Below, piece by piece: positions 25,970 through 33,970 of a stretch of DNA of 37,824 nt; the first letter of the stretch is position 1, and each line of letters begins with the position of its first letter. Under the pieces are notes generated by a model, which saw only the letters and a list, made by a program, of their open reading frames with translations, had not been told where the DNA came from and searched no databases. This DNA comes from CAZTVF01 sp964616985 (lineage in GTDB: Bacteria > Planctomycetota > Phycisphaerae > SM23-33), in contig CAZTVF010000042.1 in the NCBI GenBank assembly GCA_964616985.1, positions 1-37,824 on the forward strand, written 5' to 3'. Made by a program: the position numbers and the translations under genes.

Positions 25970-25983
25970 ATTCCGCAATCACA

Positions 25984-27114
25984 ATGGCCGACAACGAAGC
26001 AATTCCCGAAGGTGCGGTCGAAGCGCCGCCGTCAGCGCCTCTGCGGCCGCTGCGCGTGGCGTGGCTGGCGGGCGAGCAAACGCTCGAGCGGTACTCCCGC
26101 ATCCTCCAGCCGCTGGCGATCGGCCTGCTCGACGAACTCATCGACCTCACGGCCATCTGCCCCGAACGCGTGGACACGCGGCTGCTGCCCAGCCCGCCGA
26201 TGCAGATCCTCACGCACGGCCGCCTGAACTGGTGGGGCCTGTGGAGCCGCAAGCTCCAGGACATCGCCGAGCGGGTCAGTGAGAACGACGTCCAACTGCT
26301 GCACGCCCTCGACTCGTCGGCCGCCGATCTGACGCAGCGTCTGGCGGCGATGCTGAACGTGCCATACATCGTCAGCAGCTACGAGCTGGACGACGGGCGG
26401 CGGCTGGGGCACGCCGAACGCGCCGCCGCGGCGGTGCTGGCGGCCTCCGGCGACATCCTCAAGAACCTCCGCCGCCACCACGTCACCGACAGCGAGCGCG
26501 TGCACCTGGTGCGCCCGGGCGTCTACCAGGTGAAGCACGCGACGTGTTTCATAGAGCCCCAGTACAGCATTACGGTCGTCGCCGGCGGGGCGCTGGACGA
26601 CTATGCGGCCCTGGCGGCCGTCATCCGCAGCTTTGCCGAACTGGCGGGCCGGAAGTACGACTGCGCGTTTTTCATCATGGGCAATGGCCGCTACGAGCGT
26701 CCCCTGCGGTCGCTGGCGGATAAGCTGGTGCTGCGGCACCAGCTGACGTTCGCCGACGCATTGCCGACGGCCCAGCTGCCGGGGATTTTCAAGGCCGCGG
26801 ACATCTTCATCACGCCCTCGCCGCCGCGGCGGCTGGACGTGCAGGCGCTGCTGGCGATGGCGGCCGGCGTGCCAGTGCTGTCGGCGTCGGAGGGGGCGGG
26901 GGATTTCCTTCGCGACGGGCAGACCGCGATGCTCTACCGCAAGGGCGACGCGTTGGAATTGACGGCCAAGCTGATGGGCCTGCTGGAGGACCGGGCCAGT
27001 GCCCGCTCGCTGGCCGAGAACGCCCTGGCCTACCTGCGCGAACACCACAGCCCCGCGCACATGGTGGGGGAGCTGGCGAAGATCTACCGCGACGCGCTGG
27101 CGACGAAGAAGTAG
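25984..27114 (+). CDS. Glycosyltransferase, family 4-like
   Basis: The 376-residue protein has the two-domain GT-B build. The N-terminal domain begins RPLRVAWLAGEQTLERYS, and the C-terminal domain carries ADIFITPSPPRRLDVQALLAMAAGVPVLSASEGAGDFLRDG (shortened; about residues 270-310), where family 4 enzymes bind a nucleotide sugar. No signal peptide or membrane helix is present, so it should act at the cytoplasmic face. Acceptor and sugar are unknown. The ATG at 25984 is chosen because an upstream in-frame extension would translate the family C palindrome. Its stop lies one base from the convergent dapA stop. Confidence 0.8.
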   Translation: MADNEAIPEGAVEAPPSAPLRPLRVAWLAGEQTLERYSRILQPLAIGLLDELIDLTAICPERVDTRLLPSPPMQILTHGRLNWWGLWSRKLQDIAERVSENDVQLLHALDSSAADLTQRLAAMLNVPYIVSSYELDDGRRLGHAERAAAAVLAASGDILKNLRRHHVTDSERVHLVRPGVYQVKHATCFIEPQYSITVVAGGALDDYAALAAVIRSFAELAGRKYDCAFFIMGNGRYERPLRSLADKLVLRHQLTFADALPTAQLPGIFKAADIFITPSPPRRLDVQALLAMAAGVPVLSASEGAGDFLRDGQTAMLYRKGDALELTAKLMGLLEDRASARSLAENALAYLREHHSPAHMVGELAKIYRDALATKK

Positions 27115-27115
27115 C

Positions 27116-28006
27116 CTACGCTTTCGCCTGGACCCCGAAGTCGTTGAGCAGCTTGGCCAGCGGGGCGCGGAGCTTCTCGGCCAGCGGCGTCATGGGCAGG
27201 CGGATCTCGTTGCGGATCATGCCCGCCATCGCCATGGCGGCCTTGATGGGGATGGGGTTGGTCTCGACGAACATGCCGCGGCACAGCGGGAACAGCTTGA
27301 GGTGCTGCATCGTCGCGTCGGGCAGGTCGAAGTCGCGGATGAAATCGCACAGCTTGCGGATCTCGGCCGGCAGGATGTTGGCCAGCACGCTGATGACGCC
27401 GCTGGCGCCCACGGAGCACAGGGGCAGCGTCAGCGAGTCGTCGCCGGACAGGATGGTGATGTCGCACGACGCCGCCAGCTCGCTGGCGACGTCCAGCTTA
27501 CCGGTCGCTTCCTTGACCGCGATGACCAGTTCGATCTGCTCGTACATGCGGACCATCGTCTCGACGGTCATCTCCACACCGCAGCGGCCGGGGATATTGT
27601 ACAGCACGATCGGCAGGCCGACTTCGGCGATGCGCTGCACGTGCTCGAACATGCCCTGCTGTGTGGGCTTGTTGTAGTAGGGGTTGACGATGAGGCATGC
27701 ATCGGCGCCCGCCTGCTTGGCGTGGCGGGTGAGGTCCAGGGCCTCGGCGGTGGAGTTGGAGCCCGTGCCGGCGATGACCGGCACGCGGCCGGCGGCGGTC
27801 TTGACGGTGAACTCGACGACCTTGTCGTGCTCGGCGTAGCTCAGCGTGGGGCTCTCGCCCGTGGTGCCGCAAGGAACGAGCCCCTGCGTGCCGCCGGCGA
27901 TTTGAAACTCGATCAGCTTGCCCAACGCGTCGTAATCGACCTCGCCATCGGCAAAGGGCGTGACCAGCGCGACCATCGAACCTTCCAGATGCATTCTCTC
28001 GGACAT
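27116..28006 (-). CDS. dapA: 4-hydroxy-tetrahydrodipicolinate synthase
   Basis: The 296-residue TIM-barrel lyase condenses pyruvate with aspartate semialdehyde, the first committed step to diaminopimelate and lysine. The Schiff-base lysine is K165 in VIAVKEATGK, the catalytic tyrosine Y136 in VLYNIPGR, and the GTTGES loop lies at 47-52. Length is typical. The ATG at 28006 has GGAAGG a few bases upstream; the longer frame to 28123 is rejected. The gene ends one base from the convergent glycosyltransferase stop, so there is no room for a terminator between them. Confidence 0.94.
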   Translation of the reverse strand: MSERMHLEGSMVALVTPFADGEVDYDALGKLIEFQIAGGTQGLVPCGTTGESPTLSYAEHDKVVEFTVKTAAGRVPVIAGTGSNSTAEALDLTRHAKQAGADACLIVNPYYNKPTQQGMFEHVQRIAEVGLPIVLYNIPGRCGVEMTVETMVRMYEQIELVIAVKEATGKLDVASELAASCDITILSGDDSLTLPLCSVGASGVISVLANILPAEIRKLCDFIRDFDLPDATMQHLKLFPLCRGMFVETNPIPIKAAMAMAGMIRNEIRLPMTPLAEKLRAPLAKLLNDFGVQAKA

Positions 28007-28282
28007 TGCGACACCTTCCTGTGATACATCGCCTCCGGCTGGGAGGCGAATCTCGGGGATGATACCGTCCGGCGGGCGGATGGGGAAGGCGATTTGCCTG
28101 CCGTGAGGGCGGTGTTGCCGCATGGATCAATGCAGGATCACCGTCTTGGACCGCTCCCGCCGTGGGCTGACATGTTGGGGGCGGCTTCGCCAAGGAAACT
28201 GCAGAGCGGGCGCCGGTTACAAGGTTGCAGCTTGCGAGGCCGGAGACTCGTTGGGCCTGTGACGATCGTTCGGAGCGGAGGC

Positions 28283-29041
28283 TCACGCAATGGTCTTGAG
28301 AATCGCCACGTAAGCCTTGACGGTCGCATGCAGGCCCATCTCCAGGGCCTCGGAGATCAGCGCGTGGCCGATGGAGACCTCGAGCACGTTGGGAACGGCG
28401 GCGACGAAGGCGGCGAGGTTCTGCAGGCTCAGATCGTGGCCGGCGTTGACGCCCAGGCCTGCGTCGTGCGCGGCGCGGGCGCTGGTGGCGAACTGCCGCA
28501 GGGACTCGTCCTTGCGCCCGCCGGCGAAGGCGCGGGCATAGGGCTCGGTGTAGAGCTCGACGCGATCGGCGCCCAGGGCGGCGGCGGGGCGCATGTCGGC
28601 CCCGGCGTCCATGAACAGGCTCACGCGAACGCCCTGGCTTTTCAGATCATCCACCAGCGGCGCGAGGCGCCGGCGATTGGTCTCATTCAGCACCCAGCCG
28701 TGGTCGCTGGTCAGCTGGCCGGGGTCGTCGGGCACCAGCGTCGCCTGCGCGGCCCGGGCCTTGCGGACGATCTCCATGAAGCCCGGGTACGTGCCCTCGG
28801 GGCCGGCGAAGGGATTGCCCTCGATATTGAACTCGATCGCCGCGGGCAGCATGGCCACGAGGTCGTCCACGTCGCCGGGGCGGATGTGCCGCTGGTCGGG
28901 GCGCGGGTGAACGGTGATTCCCTCGGCGCCGGCGGCAATGCAGATCTCGGCCGCTTGCGTCACGCTGGGAATGCCGATGTTCCGCGAGTTGCGGAGCACG
29001 GCGATCTTGTTCACGTTCACGCTGAGCTTGGTCATGGTCAT
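28283..29041 (-). CDS. pdxJ: Pyridoxine 5'-phosphate synthase
   Basis: The 252-residue TIM-barrel enzyme joins 1-deoxyxylulose 5-phosphate with 3-amino-2-oxopropyl phosphate to make pyridoxine phosphate (vitamin B6). Family features include LSVNVNKIAVLRNSR near the start, GITVHPRPDQRHI, EFNIEGNP, and GLGVNAGHDLS near the end. Length is typical. It starts 6 bases after the araD stop, with weak Shine-Dalgarno context, so it is probably co-translated with araD. An alternative ATG lies at 29035. The 276 bases between it and dapA hold no gene; a short GCCTCC/GGGAGGC hairpin lies near 28035. Confidence 0.95.
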   Translation of the reverse strand: MTMTKLSVNVNKIAVLRNSRNIGIPSVTQAAEICIAAGAEGITVHPRPDQRHIRPGDVDDLVAMLPAAIEFNIEGNPFAGPEGTYPGFMEIVRKARAAQATLVPDDPGQLTSDHGWVLNETNRRRLAPLVDDLKSQGVRVSLFMDAGADMRPAAALGADRVELYTEPYARAFAGGRKDESLRQFATSARAAHDAGLGVNAGHDLSLQNLAAFVAAVPNVLEVSIGHALISEALEMGLHATVKAYVAILKTIA

Positions 29042-29047
29042 CGGTTT

Positions 29048-29740
29048 CTATTTCTGGCCGTAGTAGGCGCCCGCGCCGTGCTTGCGGAGGAAGTGCTTGT
29101 CCAGCAGCGGCTGATCCATGGCCACCAGGGCGGGGTTGATCCGCAGCGTCTCGCTGGCCATGCGGGCGAGGTGTTCCAGCACGACGGCGTTCTGCACGGC
29201 CTTGTCGGGGGAAGGGCCCCAGGTGAAGGGGCCGTGCTGGCAGACGAGCACGGCCTGCATCTGCGCCGGGTCGATGCCGGCGAAGCGTTCGACGATGAGC
29301 TTGCCGGTGTTGGCCTCGTACTCGCCGCGGATTTCGTCGGGGCGGATGCAGCGGGTGCAGGGCACGGGGCCGTAGAAGTAGTCCGCGTGCGTGGTGCCCA
29401 GGGCGGGCAGGTCGCGGCGCGCCTGGGCCCAGACGGTCGCGTAGAGGCTGTGCGTGTGGACGACGCCGCCGACGGCAGGGAAGGCGCGGTAGAGTTCCAG
29501 GTGCGTCGGCGTGTCGGAACTGGGCTTGAGGCCGCCCTCGACGACGGCGCCGGTCGCCAGGGCGACGACGACCATGTGCTCGGCCTTCATGTTGTCATAT
29601 GGCACGCCGGAGGGTTTGATGACGATCAGGCCCGCCTTGCGGTCGATGCCGCTGACGTTGCCCCACGTATCGATCACCAGCCCCTCACGCACGAGCCTGA
29701 GGTTCGCCTCGCACACCAACTGTTTGAGTTGTTCCAGCAT
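29048..29740 (-). CDS. araD: L-ribulose-5-phosphate 4-epimerase
   Basis: The 230-residue class II aldolase-fold enzyme interconverts L-ribulose 5-phosphate and D-xylulose 5-phosphate. The zinc ligands H95, H97 and H169 and the catalytic D76 (SSDTPTH) match the E. coli enzyme's spacing closely, with the C-terminal AYYGQK tyrosines also present. Length is typical. It heads a two-gene unit with pdxJ, 6 bases downstream. No other arabinose genes are nearby, so it may serve ascorbate or other pentose routes instead. The start has no strong Shine-Dalgarno sequence. Confidence 0.9.
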   Translation of the reverse strand: MLEQLKQLVCEANLRLVREGLVIDTWGNVSGIDRKAGLIVIKPSGVPYDNMKAEHMVVVALATGAVVEGGLKPSSDTPTHLELYRAFPAVGGVVHTHSLYATVWAQARRDLPALGTTHADYFYGPVPCTRCIRPDEIRGEYEANTGKLIVERFAGIDPAQMQAVLVCQHGPFTWGPSPDKAVQNAVVLEHLARMASETLRINPALVAMDQPLLDKHFLRKHGAGAYYGQK

Positions 29741-29859
29741 GAGAATCCTTCTGTGAATGCCCCGATTCTACAGAAACGCCCGGCGCCCCACAATCCAAAG
29801 CCCGCTGCGGTGCGTGCTGTCCTGCTTCCACGAACAGCGAAGAAAGGGTGAGCGACTGC

Positions 29860-30741
29860 TCACGCGGCGACCTTGGAGGCTCGGCGGCGGAGGACGGTCA
29901 GGATGATGATGGCGATCACTTCCACGGTCAGGATCGCAGGCAGGGCCATGCCCATCGCTTCATGAATGGGGTTGGGGAGGACCCGCAAGCACATATGGTG
30001 GAACCCCCAACTGGCCATGAGCGCCCAGTAGGCGGCGCTGAGCCAGAGCAGTGCCGACGCGAGCAGCAACGTCCTGTCGAGTCGCCCGCGGCGCCGCATC
30101 TCGGCCCAGCCGCTGAGCGAGGCAACCACCGAGATGCCGGAGATGTTCAATAGGTAGTTTCTATGCTCGCTGTGAAGCTCCAGCCACGCCGGATCGACAG
30201 TGAGCCATATCCAGAACCAGCCAACGCACAGCAGCGGAGGAAGCGGGATCAGCCATCGCAGACGTCGCTTGATTCTGGCCCCCGCAAGGAGGGCCAGAGA
30301 GCAGAACGCGCCGACGGAGACGATGATGGCAGGAGAGGTGAAGTAGAGGAAGTCGTAGTTAATGTAGGATCGCAGGTGCCCGCCCTCAAAGGCCCACACG
30401 ACGGCCATGGCCACCAGCGGCACGACCAGCGCCACAGGCAGCAGCCACGTGGGGATTGGGGCAGGCCTGCGACAGATACGGTTTGAGATTTGCATCAAGA
30501 GCGCGGGGAGGACGATGAGAAAGGGCATCCAGAGCGGCAGGGGTGTGCCATCGTCCAACGCCGAGGCGAAGGCGGATAATGGCTGCGGGCTGTGCCCCAG
30601 CGAATGGACCAGCTCTGCTGCCAGCTGGATGGACGCGGCGACGAAGAGGCCCATCGCCAGGTATGTCATGACGGTAAAGAGGATGCCGAGCAGGTCCAGC
30701 AGCAGGGTGCGGCGGCCATCGTGCGGCAGCGGGTCGGCCAT
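29860..30741 (-). CDS. Integral membrane protein of unknown function
   Basis: The 293-residue protein has about seven hydrophobic segments, including one near residues 15-37, one near 75-95, and others spread to the C-terminus (the last ILTVEVIAIIILTVL), with RRR-rich cytoplasmic loops. I do not recognise the family, and no catalytic motif is visible. The ATG at 30741 has GGGAG 7 bases upstream; a longer open frame to 30942 runs through a family B repeat and is rejected. It lies between the 411-residue SIS-type gene and araD with gaps of over 100 bases on each side, so it is probably transcribed alone. Confidence 0.75.
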   Translation of the reverse strand: MADPLPHDGRRTLLLDLLGILFTVMTYLAMGLFVAASIQLAAELVHSLGHSPQPLSAFASALDDGTPLPLWMPFLIVLPALLMQISNRICRRPAPIPTWLLPVALVVPLVAMAVVWAFEGGHLRSYINYDFLYFTSPAIIVSVGAFCSLALLAGARIKRRLRWLIPLPPLLCVGWFWIWLTVDPAWLELHSEHRNYLLNISGISVVASLSGWAEMRRRGRLDRTLLLASALLWLSAAYWALMASWGFHHMCLRVLPNPIHEAMGMALPAILTVEVIAIIILTVLRRRASKVAA

Positions 30742-30895
30742 GATCCATCTCCCGGGGGGTATTGCGTCGCCATCAGGGTGTTGATCATACAACCGGGGCG
30801 GGGCGGTTGCGATGAGAAGTGGATCACGCCGCGTCCTCAAGCGGCGCCGGTGTGATTTGTCGCCAGCGGCTGGCCGCGAGCAGCCCACACCGTCC

Positions 30896-30921
30896 GGCCG
30901 CCGTGCGCGAAACCGCAAGCG
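30896..30921 (+). repeat. Family B element, copy 3
   Basis: The core differs from copies 1 and 2 at one base (CGTGCGCGAAACCGCAAGCG). The flanks share CCGTCCGG with copy 1, but complementary outer arms are only about 4 bases here. It lies in the 274-base gap before the membrane protein gene. Confidence 0.65.
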
Positions 30922-31015
30922 AGCAAAACCGGTCGGGCCCAAGCGGGGGCGGAGGAGACCGACCGGCTATTCTCTGGCGGCCCTTCGGGCCCGGCGCGGC
31001 GATGGATGATAGTCC

Positions 31016-32251
31016 CTACTTCCACCCCATGCGATCGGCCATTGAGCAGAGGATGGCGTTGTAGGCCATCGACTGGGCGGACGAGGAGGAGGGGAGGATG
31101 CGGACGCTGTAGCCGGGGATGTCGACGCTGGCGTCGGCGGGGCGCCACGGCAGGTCCAGCCACAGGAAGTTGGGGCGGTCCTTCAACTCGGCGGGGCGGC
31201 CGTAGGGCGTGGTGTGGATCAGCCGGATGCCGCGCTTCATGATCGCGGCGAACGCCTTCATGTTCACCGGCGCATAACCCAGGTGCAGGGCGGTGTCGCC
31301 GCGGGTGAAGTCCTTCGGCAGGGCGATGCTCAGGTCGCTGTAGGAGTGGCCCCACTCGATGGGATATTCGGAGGTCTTGGGCTCCTCCATCGGGATGTCC
31401 AGGATCCGCGGGTAGCTGTGGCCGACCAGCACGGCCCAGTTGCGCTTGCCGGCGGCCTTGGCCTGGGCCATCCACTCGCCGGCCTGGTCGAGCTGGGCGG
31501 CCTGGTTGACCAGCACGTCGAGGATGCGGTCCATGGCGTCGAGGAATTCGCCGCAGGCGTACCCGGGGGCCAGCGGCGGGATGAAGCGGTCCTCGTGGAA
31601 CAGCGGCACCGGCCAGGGCTCGCGGAGGTTGTTGTGCGCGACGGTCACCATGCCCGAGTTGCGGACGAGCGCGCCTTCCAGCCAGACACTCATCCAGATG
31701 GTGGGCATCTTGCCGCCGCGGATGCACGCGGTGATCATCTCGCCGGTGGCGATCCAGGCGCGGACGAACTGCTCGAACAGCCTCACCGGCGCCAGCGGGC
31801 GGTACTTGCCATAGCCGTAGAGGCCTTCCTCGGGCTCGGCCCCGCCGGTGAAGCCCGCGAAGCGGCCGCTGCCGACGGCGGCGACGTCATCCTCGCGGCC
31901 GATGACGAACAGCTGCGACTTGGACTCCATCAGCTTGGCCAGGACCTTGTCGTTCTTGGCGTCCCAGTTGCGGCGGTCGGGCACGCAGAAGAAGGCGACG
32001 TCGTTCTTGTCCTTGGGCTTGCCATGGCGGATGCCCATGAGCCCGCCGGCCCGGCCGCCGAACTCGTGCGGCCAGAACGGGCAGACGGGGGAATCGTAGA
32101 GTTCGCCGCCGGCCAGCAGGTGCGAGGCCATCTTCTCGCCCATCGCGCTGATGGCGGGCACGTCCTTGCGGACGCGGGCGAGGCTCTTCTTGACCAGCTT
32201 GAGATACTGCATCGCCGGCGTCTGGGCCGGCAGGGACGACTTAGTCATCAT
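31016..32251 (-). CDS. SIS-like protein paired with a UPF0309 SIS protein
   Basis: The 411-residue protein is not one I can name. By eye it may hold two related halves (about 15-200 and 235-411), each with a long helix followed by strand-loop segments such as FVIGREDDVAAVGSGRFAG (first half) and WAVLVGHSYPRIL (second half), and it ends MAYNAILCSMADRMGWK. This resembles a double sugar isomerase (SIS) layout, but the link is inference. No signal peptide is present. It follows the SIS-domain gene after 78 bases on the same strand, so the two probably act together, perhaps on a phosphosugar. ATG at 32251 is used; ATG at 32248 is equally possible. Confidence 0.65.
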   Translation of the reverse strand: MMTKSSLPAQTPAMQYLKLVKKSLARVRKDVPAISAMGEKMASHLLAGGELYDSPVCPFWPHEFGGRAGGLMGIRHGKPKDKNDVAFFCVPDRRNWDAKNDKVLAKLMESKSQLFVIGREDDVAAVGSGRFAGFTGGAEPEEGLYGYGKYRPLAPVRLFEQFVRAWIATGEMITACIRGGKMPTIWMSVWLEGALVRNSGMVTVAHNNLREPWPVPLFHEDRFIPPLAPGYACGEFLDAMDRILDVLVNQAAQLDQAGEWMAQAKAAGKRNWAVLVGHSYPRILDIPMEEPKTSEYPIEWGHSYSDLSIALPKDFTRGDTALHLGYAPVNMKAFAAIMKRGIRLIHTTPYGRPAELKDRPNFLWLDLPWRPADASVDIPGYSVRILPSSSSAQSMAYNAILCSMADRMGWK

Positions 32252-32329
32252 TCTTTCTCACTTCAACGATCCACCAATCCTGCCGCCAGGCAGGTTCGTG
32301 GACAGAGGCTTCTTGTTACATCGTTTCCG

Positions 32330-33094
32330 TTACAGGTCCTTCACTCGCGGTTTGTAGCGAGCGACCAGTTTGGCGTTGTATTCATCGCCGCCGGGCAGGT
32401 TGGCCGAGCGGAAGATCGGCGGCTCCAGGCCGCGATTGAGCATCTCGGCCACGCCTTCGATGACCAGGCGGTGCGCGATGAAGGCGTCGACCTGCGTGGA
32501 GGTGGGCGCGACGGGCACATCGAAGCCCTCGATGCGGAATTCGGCGTCGCCGAAGGGGTTCTCATCGTCGATGCACAGGTCGGCGTAGTCGAACACGTGC
32601 TTCTTGTTGGGGTGGCGGATGTGGTGGTCCAGCGGCAGCTTCTTGCGCCAGTCGTTGGACGACACCGCGATGATCTTCGCGCCGCGGAGCTTGGCCTCGT
32701 CGGCGGCGTCGATGGTGGTGGGGTTCATGCCGATGTTGTGGAAGATGATCAGCAGGTCGCCCTCTTTGACGTCATAGTAGCGGATGAGGCACCGCGCGTA
32801 GCCGGTGGTGCGTTCGACCTCGAGGTACTTCAGGGCCTGGCAGAAGGGGCTGATGTCGTGGCCCATGATCGGGTTCACGTTGGCCAGCCCGCCGGCGCGG
32901 AAGAACATCTCCACCAGCATCATCACCGTGTGCCCGCCGCCGCCGTACACGTGGATCAGCCGATCCTGCTCGTACGCGTCGGCGATCATCACGCCGGCCT
33001 TGCGGAAGTTCTCGGCCTGGTGCGCCTCGACGGCGGCCATGCGGGCCTGCACGTCCTTCAGGTACGCCTGCCCTCGCTGCTTTTCATCGGACAT
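32330..33094 (-). CDS. SIS-domain protein of the UPF0309 type
   Basis: The 254-residue protein has a sugar isomerase (SIS) fold, used to bind phosphosugars. The Gly-rich binding start is IHVYGGGGHT, followed by GDLLIIFHNIGMNP and GAKIIAVSSN. The C-terminal part has PTSTQVDAFIAHRLVIEG and PPIFRSANLPGGDEYNAK, which I recognise from the UPF0309 family, often placed near amino-sugar or sugar-phosphate genes. Function is unproven. GAGGAG lies 6 bases before the ATG at 33094. It is the first gene of the minus-strand block and is followed by the 411-residue gene. Confidence 0.85.
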   Translation of the reverse strand: MSDEKQRGQAYLKDVQARMAAVEAHQAENFRKAGVMIADAYEQDRLIHVYGGGGHTVMMLVEMFFRAGGLANVNPIMGHDISPFCQALKYLEVERTTGYARCLIRYYDVKEGDLLIIFHNIGMNPTTIDAADEAKLRGAKIIAVSSNDWRKKLPLDHHIRHPNKKHVFDYADLCIDDENPFGDAEFRIEGFDVPVAPTSTQVDAFIAHRLVIEGVAEMLNRGLEPPIFRSANLPGGDEYNAKLVARYKPRVKDL

Positions 33095-33410
33095 CGTGTT
33101 CTCCTCGTGAAAGCACTCGTCTTGGGGGTGTTCTCAAGGTATGGGGGGAATAGTGTAGACCCTCGCCTGCAGGAAGCAAACAAAAAGGAGGCGAGGAATG
33201 CGACGGCGTTTTGGAGTGCGGTGGCACAGGCCGCGCAGCGGCCACGACACAGCTTTGGATCTATCGCACCCACGGCGCCTGAATCCATAGCGGCGTCGTT
33301 GCCGCGGCACTCCAAATGGGGCGCAGGCAGTTCATCCCCGCACCCATTCCGTTCTTGACCGCGCGAAGGGGGGGCGGCTATGCTGACGGCTGCGGGAAAG
33401 GAGTCACGAC
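33095..33410. other. 316-base divergent region with a TTGGAGTGC inverted repeat
   Basis: This lies between the SIS gene and the STAS gene and should hold both promoters. Bases 33211-33226 (TTGGAGTGCGGTGGCA) pair with 33300-33315 at 14 of 16 positions, spanning a 105-base palindromic unit. No gene is supported. Confidence 0.65.
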
Positions 33411-33761
33411 ATGGCGATCCAGAACTGGTCCGAAAACACGCGCGTGGTCGAGCTGGGCGATGATCCGGTTTTCACGGAGGAGATCAACTCCCTCACCGAC
33501 GCCCTCGACGACAAGGCCACCGACGTGGTGCTGAATTTCGCGGCCGTGGGGTTCATCAACAGTTCCAACGTCGCGCGGCTGCTGCGGCTGCGGAAGAAGA
33601 TGCTCAGCCTGCATCGCCGCCTGATCCTGTGCGAGGTCAATACGCAGGTGTGGGGCGTGTTCCTGGTGACGGGGCTGGACAAGATCTTCGAATTCACCAA
33701 CGACATCTCCACCGCCCTGGCGACGCTGCAGTTGACGGGCGGGGATAAGAAGAAGCCGTAG
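33411..33761 (+). CDS. STAS-domain anti-sigma factor antagonist-like protein
   Basis: The 116-residue protein is a single STAS domain (SpoIIAA/RsbV type). The conserved helix start is FINSSNVARLLRL, with S51/S52 as the likely phospho-acceptor; the usual motif is DSSG, so N replaces both D and G. Such proteins relieve anti-sigma factors or act in partner-switching. No kinase or phosphatase partner is adjacent. AAAGGAG sits 7 bases before the ATG. A strong terminator follows after a heptad array. Confidence 0.88.
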   Translation: MAIQNWSENTRVVELGDDPVFTEEINSLTDALDDKATDVVLNFAAVGFINSSNVARLLRLRKKMLSLHRRLILCEVNTQVWGVFLVTGLDKIFEFTNDISTALATLQLTGGDKKKP

Positions 33762-33766
33762 AAGAA

Positions 33767-33794
33767 GGCAATTGGCAATTGGCAATAGGCAATT
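33767..33794 (+). repeat. GGCAATT heptad array after the STAS gene
   Basis: Four 7-base units (GGCAATT twice, GGCAATA, GGCAATT) begin 5 bases after the stop. An inverted, less regular array at 33932-33961 faces it across the terminator. Confidence 0.8.
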
Positions 33795-33825
33795 GGCGAA
33801 GAGGCCTTGCCAAACTGAGAAATAA

Positions 33826-33864
33826 GCATGCTTCCGCGGGTGTTTCGCGGAAGCATGTTTTTTT
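33826..33864 (+). terminator. Rho-independent terminator of the STAS gene
   Basis: CATGCTTCCGCG (33827-33838) pairs perfectly with CGCGGAAGCATG (33846-33857) across a 7-base loop, followed by seven Ts. It is the clearest terminator in the window. Confidence 0.95.
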
Positions 33865-33931
33865 GTGTCATCGCGTCAATCGTTGCCGGAATGAAGGCGT
33901 GTCCCGCGTCTGGCATTGCCTTGGCTCTTCG

Positions 33932-33961
33932 CCTATTGCCAATTCCCTATTGCCAATTGCC
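33932..33961 (-). repeat. Inverted GGCAATT-type heptad array before the leuC stop
   Basis: On the minus strand this reads as GGCAATT/GGCAATA units with one GGGAATT variant. It mirrors the array at 33767-33794. Confidence 0.7.
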
Positions 33962-33970
33962 TTCCTCTTC

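Noticed and set aside
25921..25983. N-terminal extension of the glycosyltransferase from an upstream ATG
   Set aside because: These codons translate a copy of the family C palindrome found in other intergenic places, so they are not part of the protein.
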